From Hydractinia symbiolongicarpus (taxonomy: Eukaryota > Cnidaria > Hydrozoa > Anthoathecata > Hydractiniidae), in the NCBI RefSeq assembly GCF_029227915.1, contig NC_079882.1:30744001-30808000 (forward strand): DNA of 64,000 bases. Reading direction: 5' to 3'. The notes under the pieces are model-generated. The model was not told the DNA's origin. It saw only the letters and a program-made list of their open reading frames with translations, and did no database searches. Below are positions 37,359-51,506 of this stretch, one piece after another. The translations under genes and the position numbers were made by a program. How positions within the stretch are numbered: the first letter of the stretch is position 1; every line of letters begins with the position of its first letter.

Positions 37359-40300
37359 AGTTTTTGAAACTGTCTCTATATCTTCAGCGTGCGCTATCGT
37401 CTTCGATTGGTCCCACACTACAAAATGACTAATTTATCTAAATTTTTAAATGAAGCGCTACCACAGCGCCCAGTGTAATCACTGAGTTCCAGCAACCATT
37501 TCAGGTTAAGAAGAATGTTATTTCTTGGAGTCCAATTGGCTCATTTATCACATTTATAAGTTCAAAGTCCAAAATCAGTTCAATTAATTCCCACAGTCAA
37601 TCGTTTCACTGTTAAAAGCGTTGCAACATGGTAATATCAGAAAGATATCTCTAAGTACATGTTGGTACGGATATCTGACGCAACCGTTGTAGCTCAAACA
37701 GACTGATAACGTTAGAAAGTCAATGAAATATAGTTTTGAAACCGTCTCTATTTCTTCAGAGCGCCCTAACGTCTAGGATTGGTCCCACATTAAAAAATGG
37801 CTCATTTATCTACATTTTCTAATAAAGCGCTACCGCAGCGCCCAGTGTAATCGCTGAGTTCAAGCAATCATGTCAAATTAAGAAGAACTGTATTTTCTTG
37901 GAGTCCAGTTGTCTTATTGATCATATTTCTAGGGTCACAGTCCAAAATCATTTCAATTAAGTCCCACAGTCAATCGTTTCATTTTTAAAAGCGAGGCAAC
38001 CTAGTAGATTCAGAAAAATAACGCAAAATACATGTTGGTACGAATATGTGACGCAACAGCTTTAACTCAAACGGACCGATACCGTTGGAAAGTCAATGAA
38101 ATGTAACTTTTGAAGCTGTCTCTATTTCTTCAGCGTGCGCTATCGTCTAGGATTGGTCCCACAGTACAAAATGACTTATTTATCTAAATTTTTTAATGAA
38201 GCGCTACCGCAGCGCCCAGTGTAATCGCTTAATTCCAGCAATCGTGTTAACTTAAGGAGAATGTTATTTCTTGGAGTCCAATTGTCTCATTTATCACATT
38301 TATAAGTTCAAAGTCCAAAATCAGTTCGATTAAGTCCCACAGTCGATCGTTTCACTGTTAAAAGCGATTGAACCTGGTAACATCAGAAACATATCGCTAA
38401 ATACATGTTGGTACGAATATGTAACGCAACCGTTGTAACTCAAACGGAGTGATACCGTTACAAAGTCGATGAAATGTATTTTTTGAAAATGTCTCTATTT
38501 CTTCAGCGCGAGCTAACGGCTAGGATTGGTCCCACAGTAAAAAATGACTTATTTATCTACATTTTCTAATAAAGCGCTATCACAGCGCCCAGGTAATCGT
38601 TGAGTTCAAGCAATCATGTCAAATTAATAAGAATGTTATTTCTTGGATTCGAATTGTCTCATTTATCACATTTATAAGTTCAAAGTTCAAAATCAGTTCC
38701 ATTAAGTCCCACAGTCAATCGTTTCACTGTTAAATGCGATGCAATCTAGTAATATCGGAAATATATCGCTAAATACATGTTGGTACGGATATGTGACGCA
38801 ACCGTTGTATCTTAAACAGACTGATAACGTTATAAAGTCAATGAAATGTAGTTTTTGAAACTGTCTCTATATCTTCAGCGCGTGCTAACGGCTAGGATTG
38901 GTCCCACAGCTAAAAATGACTAACTTATCTAAATTTTTAAATGAAGCGCTACCACAGCGTCCAGTGTAATCGCTGAGTTCCAGCAACCATTTCAGGTTAA
39001 GAAGAATGTTATTTCTTGGAGTCCAATTGGCACATTTATTATATTTATAAATTCAAAGTCCAAAATCAGTTCAATTAATTCCCACAGTCAATCGTTTCAC
39101 TGCTAAAAGCGATGGAACCTGGTAATATCAGAAACATATCGCTAAGTACATGTTGGTACGGATATGTGACGCAACCGTTGTAGCTCAAACAGACTGATAA
39201 CGTTAGAAATTCGATGAAATGTAGTTTTTGAAACCGTCTCTATTTCTTCAGAGCCCGCTAACGTCTAGGATTGGTCCCACATTAAAAAAGGCTTATTTAT
39301 CTACATTTTCTAATAAAGCGCTACCGCAGCGCCCAGTGTAATCGCTGAGTTCAAGCAATCATGTCAAATTATGAAGAACGTTTTTTCTTGGAGTACAGTT
39401 GTCCTATTGATCATATTTCTAGGGTCACAGTCCAAAATCATTTCAATTAAGTCCCACAGTCAATCGTTTTTTTGTTAAAAGCGAGGCAACCTAGTAGAGT
39501 CAGAAAAATAACGCAAAATACATGTTGGTACGAATATGTGACGCAACAGTTGTGTCTCAAACGGACTGATACCGTTAGAAAGTCAATGAAATGTAATTTT
39601 TGAAACTGTCTCTATTATTTCAGCGTGCGCTATCGTCTAGGATTGGTTCCACACTACAAAATGAGTTACTTATCTAAATTTTATAATGAAGCGCTACCGC
39701 AGCGCCCAGTGTAATCGCTGAGTTCCACCAACCATTTCAGGTTAAGAAGAACGTTATTTCTTGGAGTCCAATTGGCTCATTTATCATATTTATAAGTTCA
39801 AAGTCCAAAATCAGTTCAATTAATTCCCACAGTCAATCGTTTCACTGCTAAAAGCGATGCAACCTGGTAATATCAGAAACATATCGCTAAGTACATGTTG
39901 GTACGGATATGTGACGCAACCGTTGTAGCTCAAACAGACTGATAACGTTAGAAAGTCAATGAAATGTAGTTTTTGAAACCGTCTCTATTTCTTCAGAGCG
40001 CGCTAACGTCTAGGATTGGTCCCACATTAAAAAATGGGTTATTTATCTACATTTTCTAATAAAGCGCTACCGCAGCGCCCAGTGTAATCGCTGAGTTCAA
40101 GCAATCATGTCAAATTAAGAAGAACGTTTTTTCTTGAAGTCCAGTTGTTTTATTGATCATATTTCTAGGGTCACAGTCCAAAATCATTTCAATTAAGTCC
40201 CACAGTCAATCGTTTCATTGTTAAAAGCGAGGCAACCTAGTAGAGTCAGAAAAATAACGCAAAATACATGTTGGTACGAATATGTGACGCAATAGCTGTA

Positions 40301-41085
40301 ACTCAAACGGACCGATACCGTTAGAAAGTCAATGAAATGTAACTTTTGAAACTGTCTCTATTTCTTCAGCGTGCGCTATCGTCTACGATTGGTCCCACAG
40401 TACAAAATGACTTATTTATCTAATTTTTTTAATGAAGCGCTACCGCAGCGCCAATTGTAATCGCTGAATTCCAGCAATCGTGTCAACTTAAGGAGAATGT
40501 TATTTCTTGGAGTCCAATTGTCTCATTCATCACATTTATAATTTCAAAGTCCAAAATCAGTTCAATTAAGTGCCAGAGTGAATCCTTTCACTGTTAAAAG
40601 CGATACAACCTGGCAACATCTGAATCATGTCGCTAAATACATGTTGGTACGAATATGTGACGCAACCGTTGTACTTCAAGTGGACGGATACCGTTAGAAA
40701 CTCAATGAAATGTAGTTTTTGAAACTGTATCTATATCTTCACCGCGTGCTAACGGCTAGGATTGGTCCCACAGCAAAATGTGACTTATTTATCTACATTT
40801 TTTAATAAAGCGCTATCACAGCGCCCAGGTAATCGTTGACTTCAAGCAATCATGTCAAATTAATGAGAATGTCATTTCCTGGAGACCAATTGTCTCATTC
40901 ATCACATTTATAATGTCAATGTCCAAAATCAGTTCAATTAAGTCCCACAGTCAATCGTTTCACTATTAAATGCAATGCAATCTAGTAATATCGGAAATAT
41001 GTCGCTAAGAACATGTTGGTACGGATATGTGACGCAACCGTTGTAGCTCAAACAGACTGATAACGTTAGAAACTCAATGAAATGT
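37359..41085 (+). repeat. Transition block: J O P Q R O P O P S
   Basis: Monomers start at 37359, 37732, 38105, 38478, 38850, 39223, 39595, 39968, 40341 and 40714. J belongs to the left part of the window; O, P and Q belong to the right. The O-P pair recurs at 37732, 39223 and 39968. R and S occur once each (ctgtctctatatcttcagcg and ctgtatctatatcttcaccg); S resembles variant b of the 7-mer zone and O resembles variant a. This is the main family change in the window. Confidence 0.75.
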
Positions 41086-43689
41086 AGTTTTGAAACCGTC
41101 TCTATTTCTTCAGAGCGCGCTAACGTCTAGGATTGGTCCCACATTAAAAAATGGCTTATTTATCTACATTTTCTAATAAAGCGCTACCGCAGCGACCAGT
41201 GCAATCGCTGAGTTCAAGCAATCATGTCAAATTAAGGAGAACGTTTCTTCTTGGAGTCCAGTTGTCTTATTGATCACATTTATAATTTCAAAGCCCAAAA
41301 TCAATTCAATTAAGTGCCAGAGTGAATCGTTTCACTGTTAAAAGCGATGCAACCTGGTAATATCTGAATCATATCGGTAAATACATGTTGGTACGAATAT
41401 GTGACGCAACCGTTGTACTTCAAGTGGACGGATACCGTTAGAAACTCAATGAAATGTAGTTTTTGAAACTGTATCTGTATCTTCAGCGCGCGCTAACGGC
41501 AGGATTGGTCCCACAGCAAAAAGTATCTTATTTATCTAAATTTTCAAATTAAGCGCTACCACAGCGCCAAGTAAAGTCGCTGAGTTCCAGCAACCATGTC
41601 GGATTAAGAAGAATGTTATTTATTGGAGTCCAATTGGCTCATTTATCACATTTATAAGTTCAAAGTCCAAAATCAGTTCAATTAAGTCCCACAGTAAATT
41701 GGTTCACTGTTAATAGCCATGCAACTTGGTAATATCTGAAACATATCGGTAAACACATGTTGGTACGAATATGTGACGCGACCGTTGTACTTCAAGCGGA
41801 CGGATACCGTTAGAAACTTAATGAAATGTAGTTTTTGAAACTGTCTCTATATCTTCAGCGCGTGCTAACGGCTAGGATTGGTCCCACAGTAAAAAATGAC
41901 TTATTTGTCTACATTTTTTAATAAAGCGCTATCACAGCGCCCAGGTAAGCGTTGACTTCAAGCAATCATGTCAAATTAATGAGAAAGTTATTTCCTGGAG
42001 ACCAATTGTCTCATTCATCACATTATAATGTCAAAGTCCAAAATCAGTTCAATTAAGTCCCACAGTCAATCGTTTCACTATTAAATGCAATGCAATCTAG
42101 TAATATCGGAAATATGTCGCTAAGAACATGTTGGTACGGATATGTGACGCAACCGTTGTAGCTCAAACAGACTGATAACGTTAGAAACTCAATGAAATGT
42201 AGTTTTGAAACCGTCTCTATTTCTTCAGAGCGCGCTAACGTCTAGGATTGGTCCCACATTAAAAAATGGCTTATTTATCTACATTTTCTAATAAAGCGCT
42301 ACCGCAGCGACCAGTGCAATCGCTGAGTTCAAGCAATCATGTCAAATTAAGGAGAACGTTTTTTCTTGGAGTCCAGTTGTCTTATTGATCACATTTATAA
42401 TTTCAAAGCCCAAAATCAATTCAATTAAGTGCCAGAGTGAATCGTTTCACTGTTAAAAGCGATGCAACCTGGTAATATCTGAATCATATCGGTAAATACA
42501 TGTTGGTACGAATATGTGACGCAACCGTTGTACTTCAAGTGGACGGATACCGTTAGAAACTCAATGAAATGTAGTTTTTGAAACTGTATCTATATCTTCA
42601 GCGCGCGCTAACGGCAGGATTGGTCCCACAGCAAAAAGTATCTTATTTATCTAAATTTTCAAATTAAGCGCTACCACAGCGCCCAGTAAAATCGCTGAGT
42701 TCCAGCAACCATGTCAGATTAAGAAGAATGTTATTTCTTGGAGTCCAATTGGCTCATTTATCACATTTATAATTTCAAAGTCCAAAATCAGTTCAAATAA
42801 GTCCCACAGTAAATTGGTTCACTGTTAATAGCCATGCAACTTGGTAATATCTGAAACATATCGCTAAACACATGTTGGTACGAATATGTGACGCGACCGT
42901 TGTACTTCAAGCGGACGGACACCCTTGGAAACTCAATGAAATGTAGTTTTTGAAACTGTCTCTATATGTTCAGCGCGTGCTAACGGCTAGGATTGGTCCC
43001 ACAGTAAAAAATGACTTATTTATCTAAATTTTTAAATGAAGCGCTACCACAGCGCCCAGTGTAATCGCTGAGTTCCAGCAACCATGTCAGATTAAGAAGA
43101 ATGCTATTTCTTCGAGTTCAATTGGCTCATTTATCACATTTATAAGTTCAAAGTCCAAAATCAGTTCAATTAAATTCCACAGTCAATCGTTTCACTGTTA
43201 AAAGCGATTGAACCTGGTAACATCAGAATCATATCGCTAAATACATGTTGGTACGAATATGTAACGCAACCGCTGTAACTCAAACGGAGTGATACCGTTA
43301 CAAAGTCAATGAAATGTAGTTTTTCAAAATGTCTCTATTTCTTCAGCGCGAGCTAGCGGCTAGGATTGGTCCCACAGTAAAAAATGACTTATTTGTCTAC
43401 ATTTTTTAATAAAGCGCTATCACAGCGCCCAGGTAAGCGTTGACTTCAAGCAATCATGTCAAATTAATGAGAAAGTTATTTCCTGGAGACCAATTGTCTC
43501 ATTCATCACATTTATAATGTCAAAGTCCAAAATCAGTTCAATTAAGTCCCACAGTCAATCGTTTCACTATTAAATGCAATGCAATCTAGTAATATCGGAA
43601 ATATGTCGCTAAGAACATGTTGGTACGGATATGTGACGCAACCGTTGTAGCTCAAACAGACTGATAACGTTAGAAACTCAATGAAATGT
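41086..43689 (+). repeat. 7-mer unit 1: abc + abde
   Basis: Monomers start at 41086 (a), 41458 (b), 41830 (c), 42201 (a), 42573 (b), 42945 (d) and 43318 (e). The b before c has gccaagtaaagtcg and gtcggattaag; the b before d has cccagtaaaatcg and gtcagattaag. The two b positions are thus distinct and the unit is a true 7-mer, not just a trimer plus a tetramer. In e the start reads agtttttcaaaatg. Confidence 0.88.
41830..42200 (+). repeat. Variant c, a d/e recombinant
   Basis: The first about 45 bases (ctgtctctatatcttcagcgcg) follow d. From gacttatttgtctac onward it follows e (ccaggtaagcgttgac, gagaaagttatttcctgg). The stretch between, ctaggattggtcccacag to cttattt, is shared by d and e. The trimer abc is therefore what remains of abde after a one-monomer deletion by unequal exchange between d and e. 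Confidence 0.78.
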
Positions 43690-46294
43690 AGTTTTGAAAC
43701 CGTCTCTATTTCTTCAGAGCGCGCTAACGTCTAGGATTGGTCCGACATTAAAAAATGGCTTATTTATCTACATTTTCTAATAAAGCGCTACCGCAGCGAC
43801 CAGTGCAATCGCTGAGTTCAAGCAATCATGTCAAATTAAGAAGAACGTTTTTTCTTGGAGTCCAGTTGTCTTATTGATTACATTTATAATTTCAAAGCCC
43901 AAAATCAATTCAATTAAGTGCCAGAGTGAATCGTTTCACTGTTAAAAGCGATGCAACCTGGTAATATCTGAATCATATCGGTAAATACATGTTGGTACGA
44001 ATATGTGACGCAACCGTTCTACTTCAAGTGGACGGATACCGTTAGAAACTCAATGGAATGTAGTTTTTGAAACTGTATCTATATCTTCAGCGCGCGATAA
44101 CGGCAGGATTGGTCCCACAGCAAAAAGTATCTTATTTATCTAAATTTTTAAATTAAGCGCTACCACAGCGCCAAGTAAAGTCGCTGAGTTCCAGCAACCA
44201 TGTCGGATTAAGAAGAATGTTATTTATTGGAGTCCAATTGGCTCATTTATCACATTTATAAGTTCAAAGTCCAAAATCAGTTCAATTAAGTCCCACAGTA
44301 AATTGGTTCACTGTTAATAGCCATGCAACTTGGTAATATCTGAAACATATCGGTAAACACATGTTGGTACGAATATGTGACGCGACCGTTGTACTTCAAG
44401 CGCACGGATACCGTTAGAAACTTAATGAAATGTAGTTTTTGAAACTGTCTCTATATCTTCAGCGCGTGCTAACGGCTAGGATTGGTCCCACAGTAAAAAA
44501 TGACTTATTTGTCTACATTTTTTAATAAAGCGCTATCACAGCGCCCAGGTAAGCGTTGACTTCAAGCAATCATGTCAAATTAATGAGAAAGTTATTTCCT
44601 GGAGACCAATTGTCTCATTCATTACATTTATAATGTCAAAGTCCAAAATCAGTTCAATTAAGTCCCACAGTCAATCGTTTCACTATTAAATGCAATGCAA
44701 TCTAGTAATATCGGAAATATGTCGCTAAGAACATGTTGGTACGGATATGTGACGCAACCGTTGTAGCTCAAACAGACTGATAACGTTAGAAACTCAATGA
44801 AATGTAGTTTTGAAACCGTCTCTATTTCTTCAGAGCGCGCTAACGTCTAGGATTGGTCCCACATTAAAAAATGGCTTATTTATCTACATTTTCTAATAAA
44901 GCGTTACCGCAGCGACCAGTGCAATCGCTGAGTTCAAGCAATCATGTCAAATTAAGGAGAACGTTTTTTCTTGGAGTCCAGTTGTCTTATTGATCACATT
45001 TATAATTTCAAAGCCCAAAATCAATTCAATTAAGTGCCAGAGTGAATCGTTTCACTGTTAAAAGCGATGCAACCTGGTAATATCTGAATCATATCGGTAA
45101 ATACATGTTGGTACGAATATGTGACGCAACCGTTGTACTTCAAGTGGACGGATACCGTTAGAAACTCAATGAAATGTAGTTTTTGAAACTGTATCTATAT
45201 CTTCAGCGCGCGCTAACGGCAGGATTGGTCGCACAGCAAAAAGTATCTTATTTATCTAAATTTTCAAATTAAGCGCTACCACAGCGCCCAGTAAAATCGC
45301 TGAGTTCCAGCAACCATGTCAGATTTAGAAGAATGTTATTTCTTGGAGTCCAATTGGCTCATTTATCACATTTATAAGTTCAAAGTCCAAAATCAGTTCA
45401 AATAAGTCCCACAGTAAATTGGTTCACTGTTAATAGCCATGCAACTTGGTAATATCTGAAACATATCGCTAAACACATGTTGGTACGAATATGTGACGCG
45501 ACCGTTGTACTTCAAGCGGACGGACACCCTTGGAAACTCAATGAAATGTAGTTTTTGAAACTGTCTCTATATGTTCAGCGCGTGCTAACGGCTAGGATTG
45601 GTCCCACAGTAAAAAATGACTTATTTATCTAAATTTTTAAATGAAGCGCTACCACAGCGCCCAGTGTAATCGCTGAGTTCCAGCAACCATGTCAGATTAA
45701 GAAGAATGCTATTTCTTCGAGTTCAATTGGCTCATTTATCACATTTATAAGTTCAAAGTCCAAAATCAGTTCAATTAAATTCCACAGTCAATCGTTTCAC
45801 TGTTAAAAGCGATTGAACCTGGTAACATCACAATCATATCGCTAAATACATGTTGGTACGAATATGTAACGCAACCGCTGTAACTCAAACGGAGTGATAC
45901 CGTTACAAAGTCAATGAAATGTAGTTTTTGAAAATGTCTCTATTTCTTCAGCGCGAGCTAGCGGCTAGGATTGGTCCCACAGTAAAAAATGACTTATTTG
46001 TCTACATTTTTTAATAAAGCGCTATCACAGCGCCCAGGTAAGCGTTGACTTCAAGCAATCATGTCAAATTAATGAGAAAGTTATTTCCTGGAGACCAATT
46101 GTCTCATTCATCACATTTATAATGTCAAAGTCCAAAATCAGTTCAATTAAGTCCCACAGTCAATCGTTTCACTATTAAGTGCAATGCAATCTAGTAATAT
46201 CGGAAATATGTCGCTAAGAACATGTTGGTACGGATATGTGACGCAACCGTTGTAGCTCAAACAGACTGATAACGTTAGAAACTCAATGAAATGT
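43690..46294 (+). repeat. 7-mer unit 2: abc + abde
   Basis: Monomers start at 43690, 44062, 44434, 44806, 45178, 45550 and 45923. The unit length of 2,605 bp equals that of the first unit. It matches the neighbouring units closely, down to cacccttggaaactc before d and gaaacttaatg before c. Confidence 0.88.
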
Positions 46295-48901
46295 AGTTTT
46301 GAAACCGTCTCTATTTCTTCAGAGCGCGCTAACGTCTAGGATTGGTCCGACATTAAAAAATGGCTTATTTATCTACATTTTCTAATAAAGCGCTACCGCA
46401 GCGACCAGTGCAATCGCTGAGTTCAAGCAATCATGTCAAATTAAGAAGAACGTTTTTTCTTGGAGTCCAGTTGTCTTATTGATTACATTTATAATTTCAA
46501 AGCCCAAAATCAATTCAATTAAGTGCCAGAGTGAATCGTTTCACTGTTAAAAGCGATGCAACCTAGTAATATCTGAATCATATCGGTAAATACATGTTGG
46601 TACGAATATGTGACGCAACCGTTCTACTTCAAGTGGACGGATACCGTTAGAAACTCAATGGAATGTAGTTTTTGAAACTGTATCTATATCTTCAGCGCGC
46701 GACAAACGGCAAGGATTGCTCCCACAGTAAAAAATGACTTATTTATCTAAATTTTTAAATGAAGCGCTACCACAGCGCCCAGTGTAATCGCTGAGTTCCA
46801 GCAACCATGTCAGATTAAGAAGAATGCTATTTCTTCGAGTTCAATTGGCTCATTTATCACATTTATAAGTTCAAAGTCCAAAATCAGTTCAATTAAATTC
46901 CACAGTCAATCGTTTCACTGTTAAAAGCGATTGAACCTGGTAACATCAGAATCATATCGCTAAATACATGTTGGTACGAATATGTAACGCAACCGCTGTA
47001 ACTCAAACGGAGTGATACCGTTACAAAGTCAATGAAATGTAGTTTTTGAAAATGTCTCTATTTCTTCAGCGCGAGCTAGCGGCTAGGATTGGTCCCACAG
47101 TAAAAAATGACTTATTTGTCTACATTTTTTAATAAAGCGCTATCACAGCGCCCAGGTAAGCGTTGACTTCAAGCAATCATGTCAAATTAATGAGAAAGTT
47201 ATTTCCTGGAGACCAATTGTCTCATTCATCACATTTATAATGTCAAAGTCCAAAATCAGTTCAATTAAGTCCCACAGTCAATCGTTTCACTATTAAGTGC
47301 AATGCAATCTAGTAATATCGGAAATATGTCGCTAAGAACATGTTGGTACGGATATGTGACGCAACCGTTGTAGCTCAAACAGACTGATAACGTTAGAAAC
47401 TCAATGAAATGTAGTTTTGAAACCGTCTCTATTTCTTCAGAGCGCGCTAACGTCTAGGATTGGTCCGACATTAAAAAATGGCTTATTTATCTACATTTTC
47501 TAATAAAGCGCTACCGCAGCGACCAGTGCAATCGCTGAGTTCAAGCAATCATGTCAAATTAAGAAGAACGTTTTTTCTTGGAGTCCAGTTGTCTTATTGA
47601 TTACATTTATAATTTCAAAGCCCAAAATCAATTCAATTAAGTGCCAGAGTGAATCGTTTCACTGTTAAAAGCGATGCAACCTAGTAATATCTGAATCATA
47701 TCGGTAAATACATGTTGGTACGAATATGTGACGCAACCGTTCTACTTCAAGTGGACGGATACCGTTAGAAACTCAATGGAATGTAGTTTTTGAAACTGTA
47801 TCTATATCTTCAGCGCGCGCTAACGGCAGGATTGGTCCCACAGCAAAAAGTATCTTATTTATCTAAATTTTTAAATTAAGCGCTACCACAGCGCCAAGTA
47901 AAGTCGCTGAGTTCCAGCAACCATGTCGGATTAAGAAGAATGTTATTTCTTGGAGTCCAATTGGCTTATTTATCATATTTATAAGTTCAAAGTCCAAAAT
48001 CAGTTCAAATAAGTCCCACAGTAAATTGGTTCACTGTTAATAGCCATGCAACTTGGTAATATCTGAAACATATCGCTAAACACATGTTGGTACGAATATG
48101 TGACGCGACCGTTGTACTTCAAGCGGACGGACACCCTTGGAAACTCAATGAAATGTAGTTTTTGAAACTGTCTCTATATGTTCAGCGCGTGCTAACGGCT
48201 AGGATTGGTCCCACAGTAAAAAATGACTTATTTATCTAAATTTTTAAATGAAGCGCTACCACAGCGCCCAGTGTAATCGCTGAGTTCCAGCAACCATGTC
48301 AGATTAAGAAGAATGCTATTTCTTCGAGTTCAATTGGCTCATTTATCACATTTATAAGTTCAAAGTCCAAAATCAGTTCAATTAAATTCCACAGTCAATC
48401 GTTTCACTGTTAAAAGCGATTGAACCTGGTAACATCAGAATCATATCGCTAAATACATGTTGGTACGAATATGTAACGCAACCGCTGTAACTCAAACGGA
48501 GTGATACCGTTACAAAGTCAATGAAATGTAGTTTTTGAAAATGTCTCTATTTCTTCAGCGCGAGCTAGCGGCTAGGATTGGTCCCACAGTAAAAAATGAC
48601 TTATTTGTCTACATTTTTTAATAAAGCGCTATCACAGCGCCCAGGTAAGCGTTGACTTCAAGCAATCATGTCAAATTAATGAGAAAGTTATTTCCTGGAG
48701 ACCAATTGTCTCATTCATCACATTTATAATGTCAAAGTCCAAAATCAGTTCAATTAAGTCCCACAGTCAATCGTTTCACTATTAAATGCAATGCAATCTA
48801 GTAATATCGGAAATATGTCGCTAAGAACATGTTGGTACGGATATGTGACGCAACCGTTGTAGCTCAAACAGACTGATAACGTTAGAAACTCAATGAAATG
48901 T
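46295..48901 (+). repeat. 7-mer unit 3: a(b/d)e + abde
   Basis: Monomers start at 46295, 46667, 47041, 47413, 47785, 48157 and 48530. The trimer slot is filled by a fused b/d monomer followed by e, not by abc. The b at 47785 begins in the form found before c (gccaagtaaagtcg) and changes to the form found before d (ttcaaataagtcccac) halfway, so it is itself recombinant. Confidence 0.85.
46667..47040 (+). repeat. Fused monomer b/d with an E-like patch
   Basis: It opens as b (ctgtatctatatcttcag). From about 46700 it reads gacaaacggcaaggattgct, the signature of variant E, whose last other copy is at 27,677. By about 46803 it is d type (ccatgtcagattaag, atgctatttcttcg). The b marker aagtatctta is lost. 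It is one monomer where two (b, d) are normal. Confidence 0.8.
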
Positions 48902-51506
48902 AGTTTTGAAACCGTCTCTATTTCTTCAGAGCGCGCTAACGTCTAGGATTGGTCCGACATTAAAAAATGGCTTATTTATCTACATTTTCTAATAAAGCGC
49001 TACCGCAGCGACCAGTGCAATCGCTGAGTTCAAGCAATCATGTCAAATTAAGAAGAACGTTTTTTCTTGGAGTCCAGTTGTCTTATTGATTACATTTATA
49101 ATTTCAAAGCCCAAAATCAGTTCAATTAAGTGCCAGAGTGAATCGTTTCACTGTTAAAAGCGATGCAACCTGGTAATATCTGAATCATATCGGTAAATAC
49201 ATGTTGGTACGAATATGTGACGCAACCGTTGTACTTCAAGTGGACGGATACCGTTAGAAACTCAATGGAATGTAGTTTTTGAAACTGTATCTATATCTTC
49301 AGCGCGCGCTAACGGCAGGATTGGTCCCACAGCAAAAAGTATCTTATTTATCTAAATTTTCAAATTAAGCGCTACCACAGCGCCAAGTAAAGTCGCTGAG
49401 TTCCAGCAACCATGTCGGATTAAGAAGAATGTTATTTATTGGAGTCCAATTGGCTCATTTATCACATTTATAAGTTCAAAGTCCAAAATCAGTTCAATTA
49501 AGTCCCACAGTAAATTGGTTCACTGTTAATAGCCATGCAACTTGGTAATATCTGAAACATATCGGTAAACACATGTTGGTACGAATATGTGACGCGACCG
49601 TTGTACTTCAAGCGGACGGATACCGTTAGAAACTTAATGAAATGTAGTTTTTGAAACTGTCTCTATATCTTCAGCGCGTGCTAACGGCTAGGATTGGTCC
49701 CACAGTAAAAAATGACTTATTTGTCTACATTTTTTAATAAAGCGCTATCACAGCGCCCAGGTAAGCGTTGACTTCAAGCAATCATGTCAAATTAATGAGA
49801 AAGTTATTTCCTGGAGACCAATTGTCTCATTCATCACATTTATAATGTCAAAGTCCAAAATCAGTTCAATTAAGTCCCACAGTCAATCGTTTCACTATTA
49901 AATGCAATGCAATCTAGTAATATCGGAAATATGTCGCTAAGAACATGTTGGTACGGATATGTGACGCAACCGTTGTAGCTCAAACAGACTGATAACGTTA
50001 GAAACTCAATGAAATGTAGTTTTGAAACCGTCTCTATTTCTTCAGAGCGCGCTAACGTCTAGGATTGGTCCCACATTATAAAATGGCTTATTTATCTACA
50101 TTTTCTAATAAAGCGCTACCGCAGCGACCAGTGCAATCGCTGAGTTCAAGCAATCATGTCAAATTAAGGAGAACGTTTTTTCTTGGAGTCCAGTTGTCTT
50201 ATTGATCACATTTATAACTTCAAAGCCCAAAATCAATTCAATTAAGTGCCAGAGTGAATCGTTTCACTGTTAAAAGCGATGCAACCTGGTAATATCTGAA
50301 TCATATCGGTAAATACATGTTGGTACGAATATGTGACGCAACCGTTGTACTTCAAGTGGACGGATACCGTTAGAAACTCAATGAAATGTAGTTTTTGAAA
50401 CTGTATCTATATCTTCAGCGCGCGCTAACGGCAGGATTGGTCCCACAGCAAAAAGTATCTTATTTATCTAAATTTTCAAATTAAGCGCTACCACAGCGCC
50501 CAGTAAAATCGCTGAGTTCCAGCAACCATGTCAGATTAAGAAGAATGTTATTTCTTGGAGTCCAATTGGCTCATTTATCACATTTATAAGTTCAAAGTCC
50601 AAAATCAGTTCAAATAAGTCCCACAGTAAATTGGTTCACTGTTAATAGCCATGCAACTTGGTAATATCTGAAACATATCGCTAAACACATGTTGGTACGA
50701 ATATGTGACGCGACCGTTGTACTTCAAGCGGACGGACACCCTTGGAAACTCAATGAAATGTAGTTTTTGAAACTGTCTCTATATGTTCAGCGCGTGCTAA
50801 CGGCTAGGATTGGTCCCACAGTAAAAAATGACTTATTTATCTAAATTTTTAAATGAAGCGCTACCACAGCGCCCAGTGTAATCGCTGAGTTCCAGCAACC
50901 ATGTCAGATTAAGAAGAATGCTATTTCTTCGAGTTCAATTGGCTCATTTATCACATTTATAAGTTCAAAGTCCAAAATCAGTTCAATTAAATTCCACAGT
51001 CAATCGTTTCACTGTTAAAAGCGATTGAACCTGGTAACATCAGAATCATATCGCTAAATACATGTTGGTACGAATATGTAACGCAACCGCTGTAACTCAA
51101 ACGGAGTGATACCGTTACAAAGTCAATGAAATGTAGTTTTTGAAAATGTCTCTATTTCTTCAGCGCGAGCTAGCGGCTAGGATTGGTCCCACAGTAAAAA
51201 ATGACTTATTTGTCTACATTTTTTAATAAAGCGCTATCACAGCGCCCAGGTAAGCGTTGACTTCAAGCAATCATGTCAAATTAATGAGAAAGTTATTTCC
51301 TGGAGACCAATTGTCTCATTCATCACATTTATAATGTCAAAGTCCAAAATCAGTTCAATTAAGTCCCACAGTCAATCGTTTCACTATTAAATGCAATGCA
51401 ATCTAGTAATATCGGAAATATGTCGCTAAGAACATGTTGGTACGGATATGTGACGCAACCGTTGTAGCTCAAACAGACTGATAACGTTAGAAACTCAATG
51501 AAATGT
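48902..51506 (+). repeat. 7-mer unit 4: abc + abde
   Basis: Monomers start at 48902, 49274, 49646, 50018, 50390, 50762 and 51135 (2,605 bp). The order equals units 1 and 2. The a at 50018 reads cacattataaaatgg where others have cacattaaaaaatgg, a private change. Confidence 0.88.
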
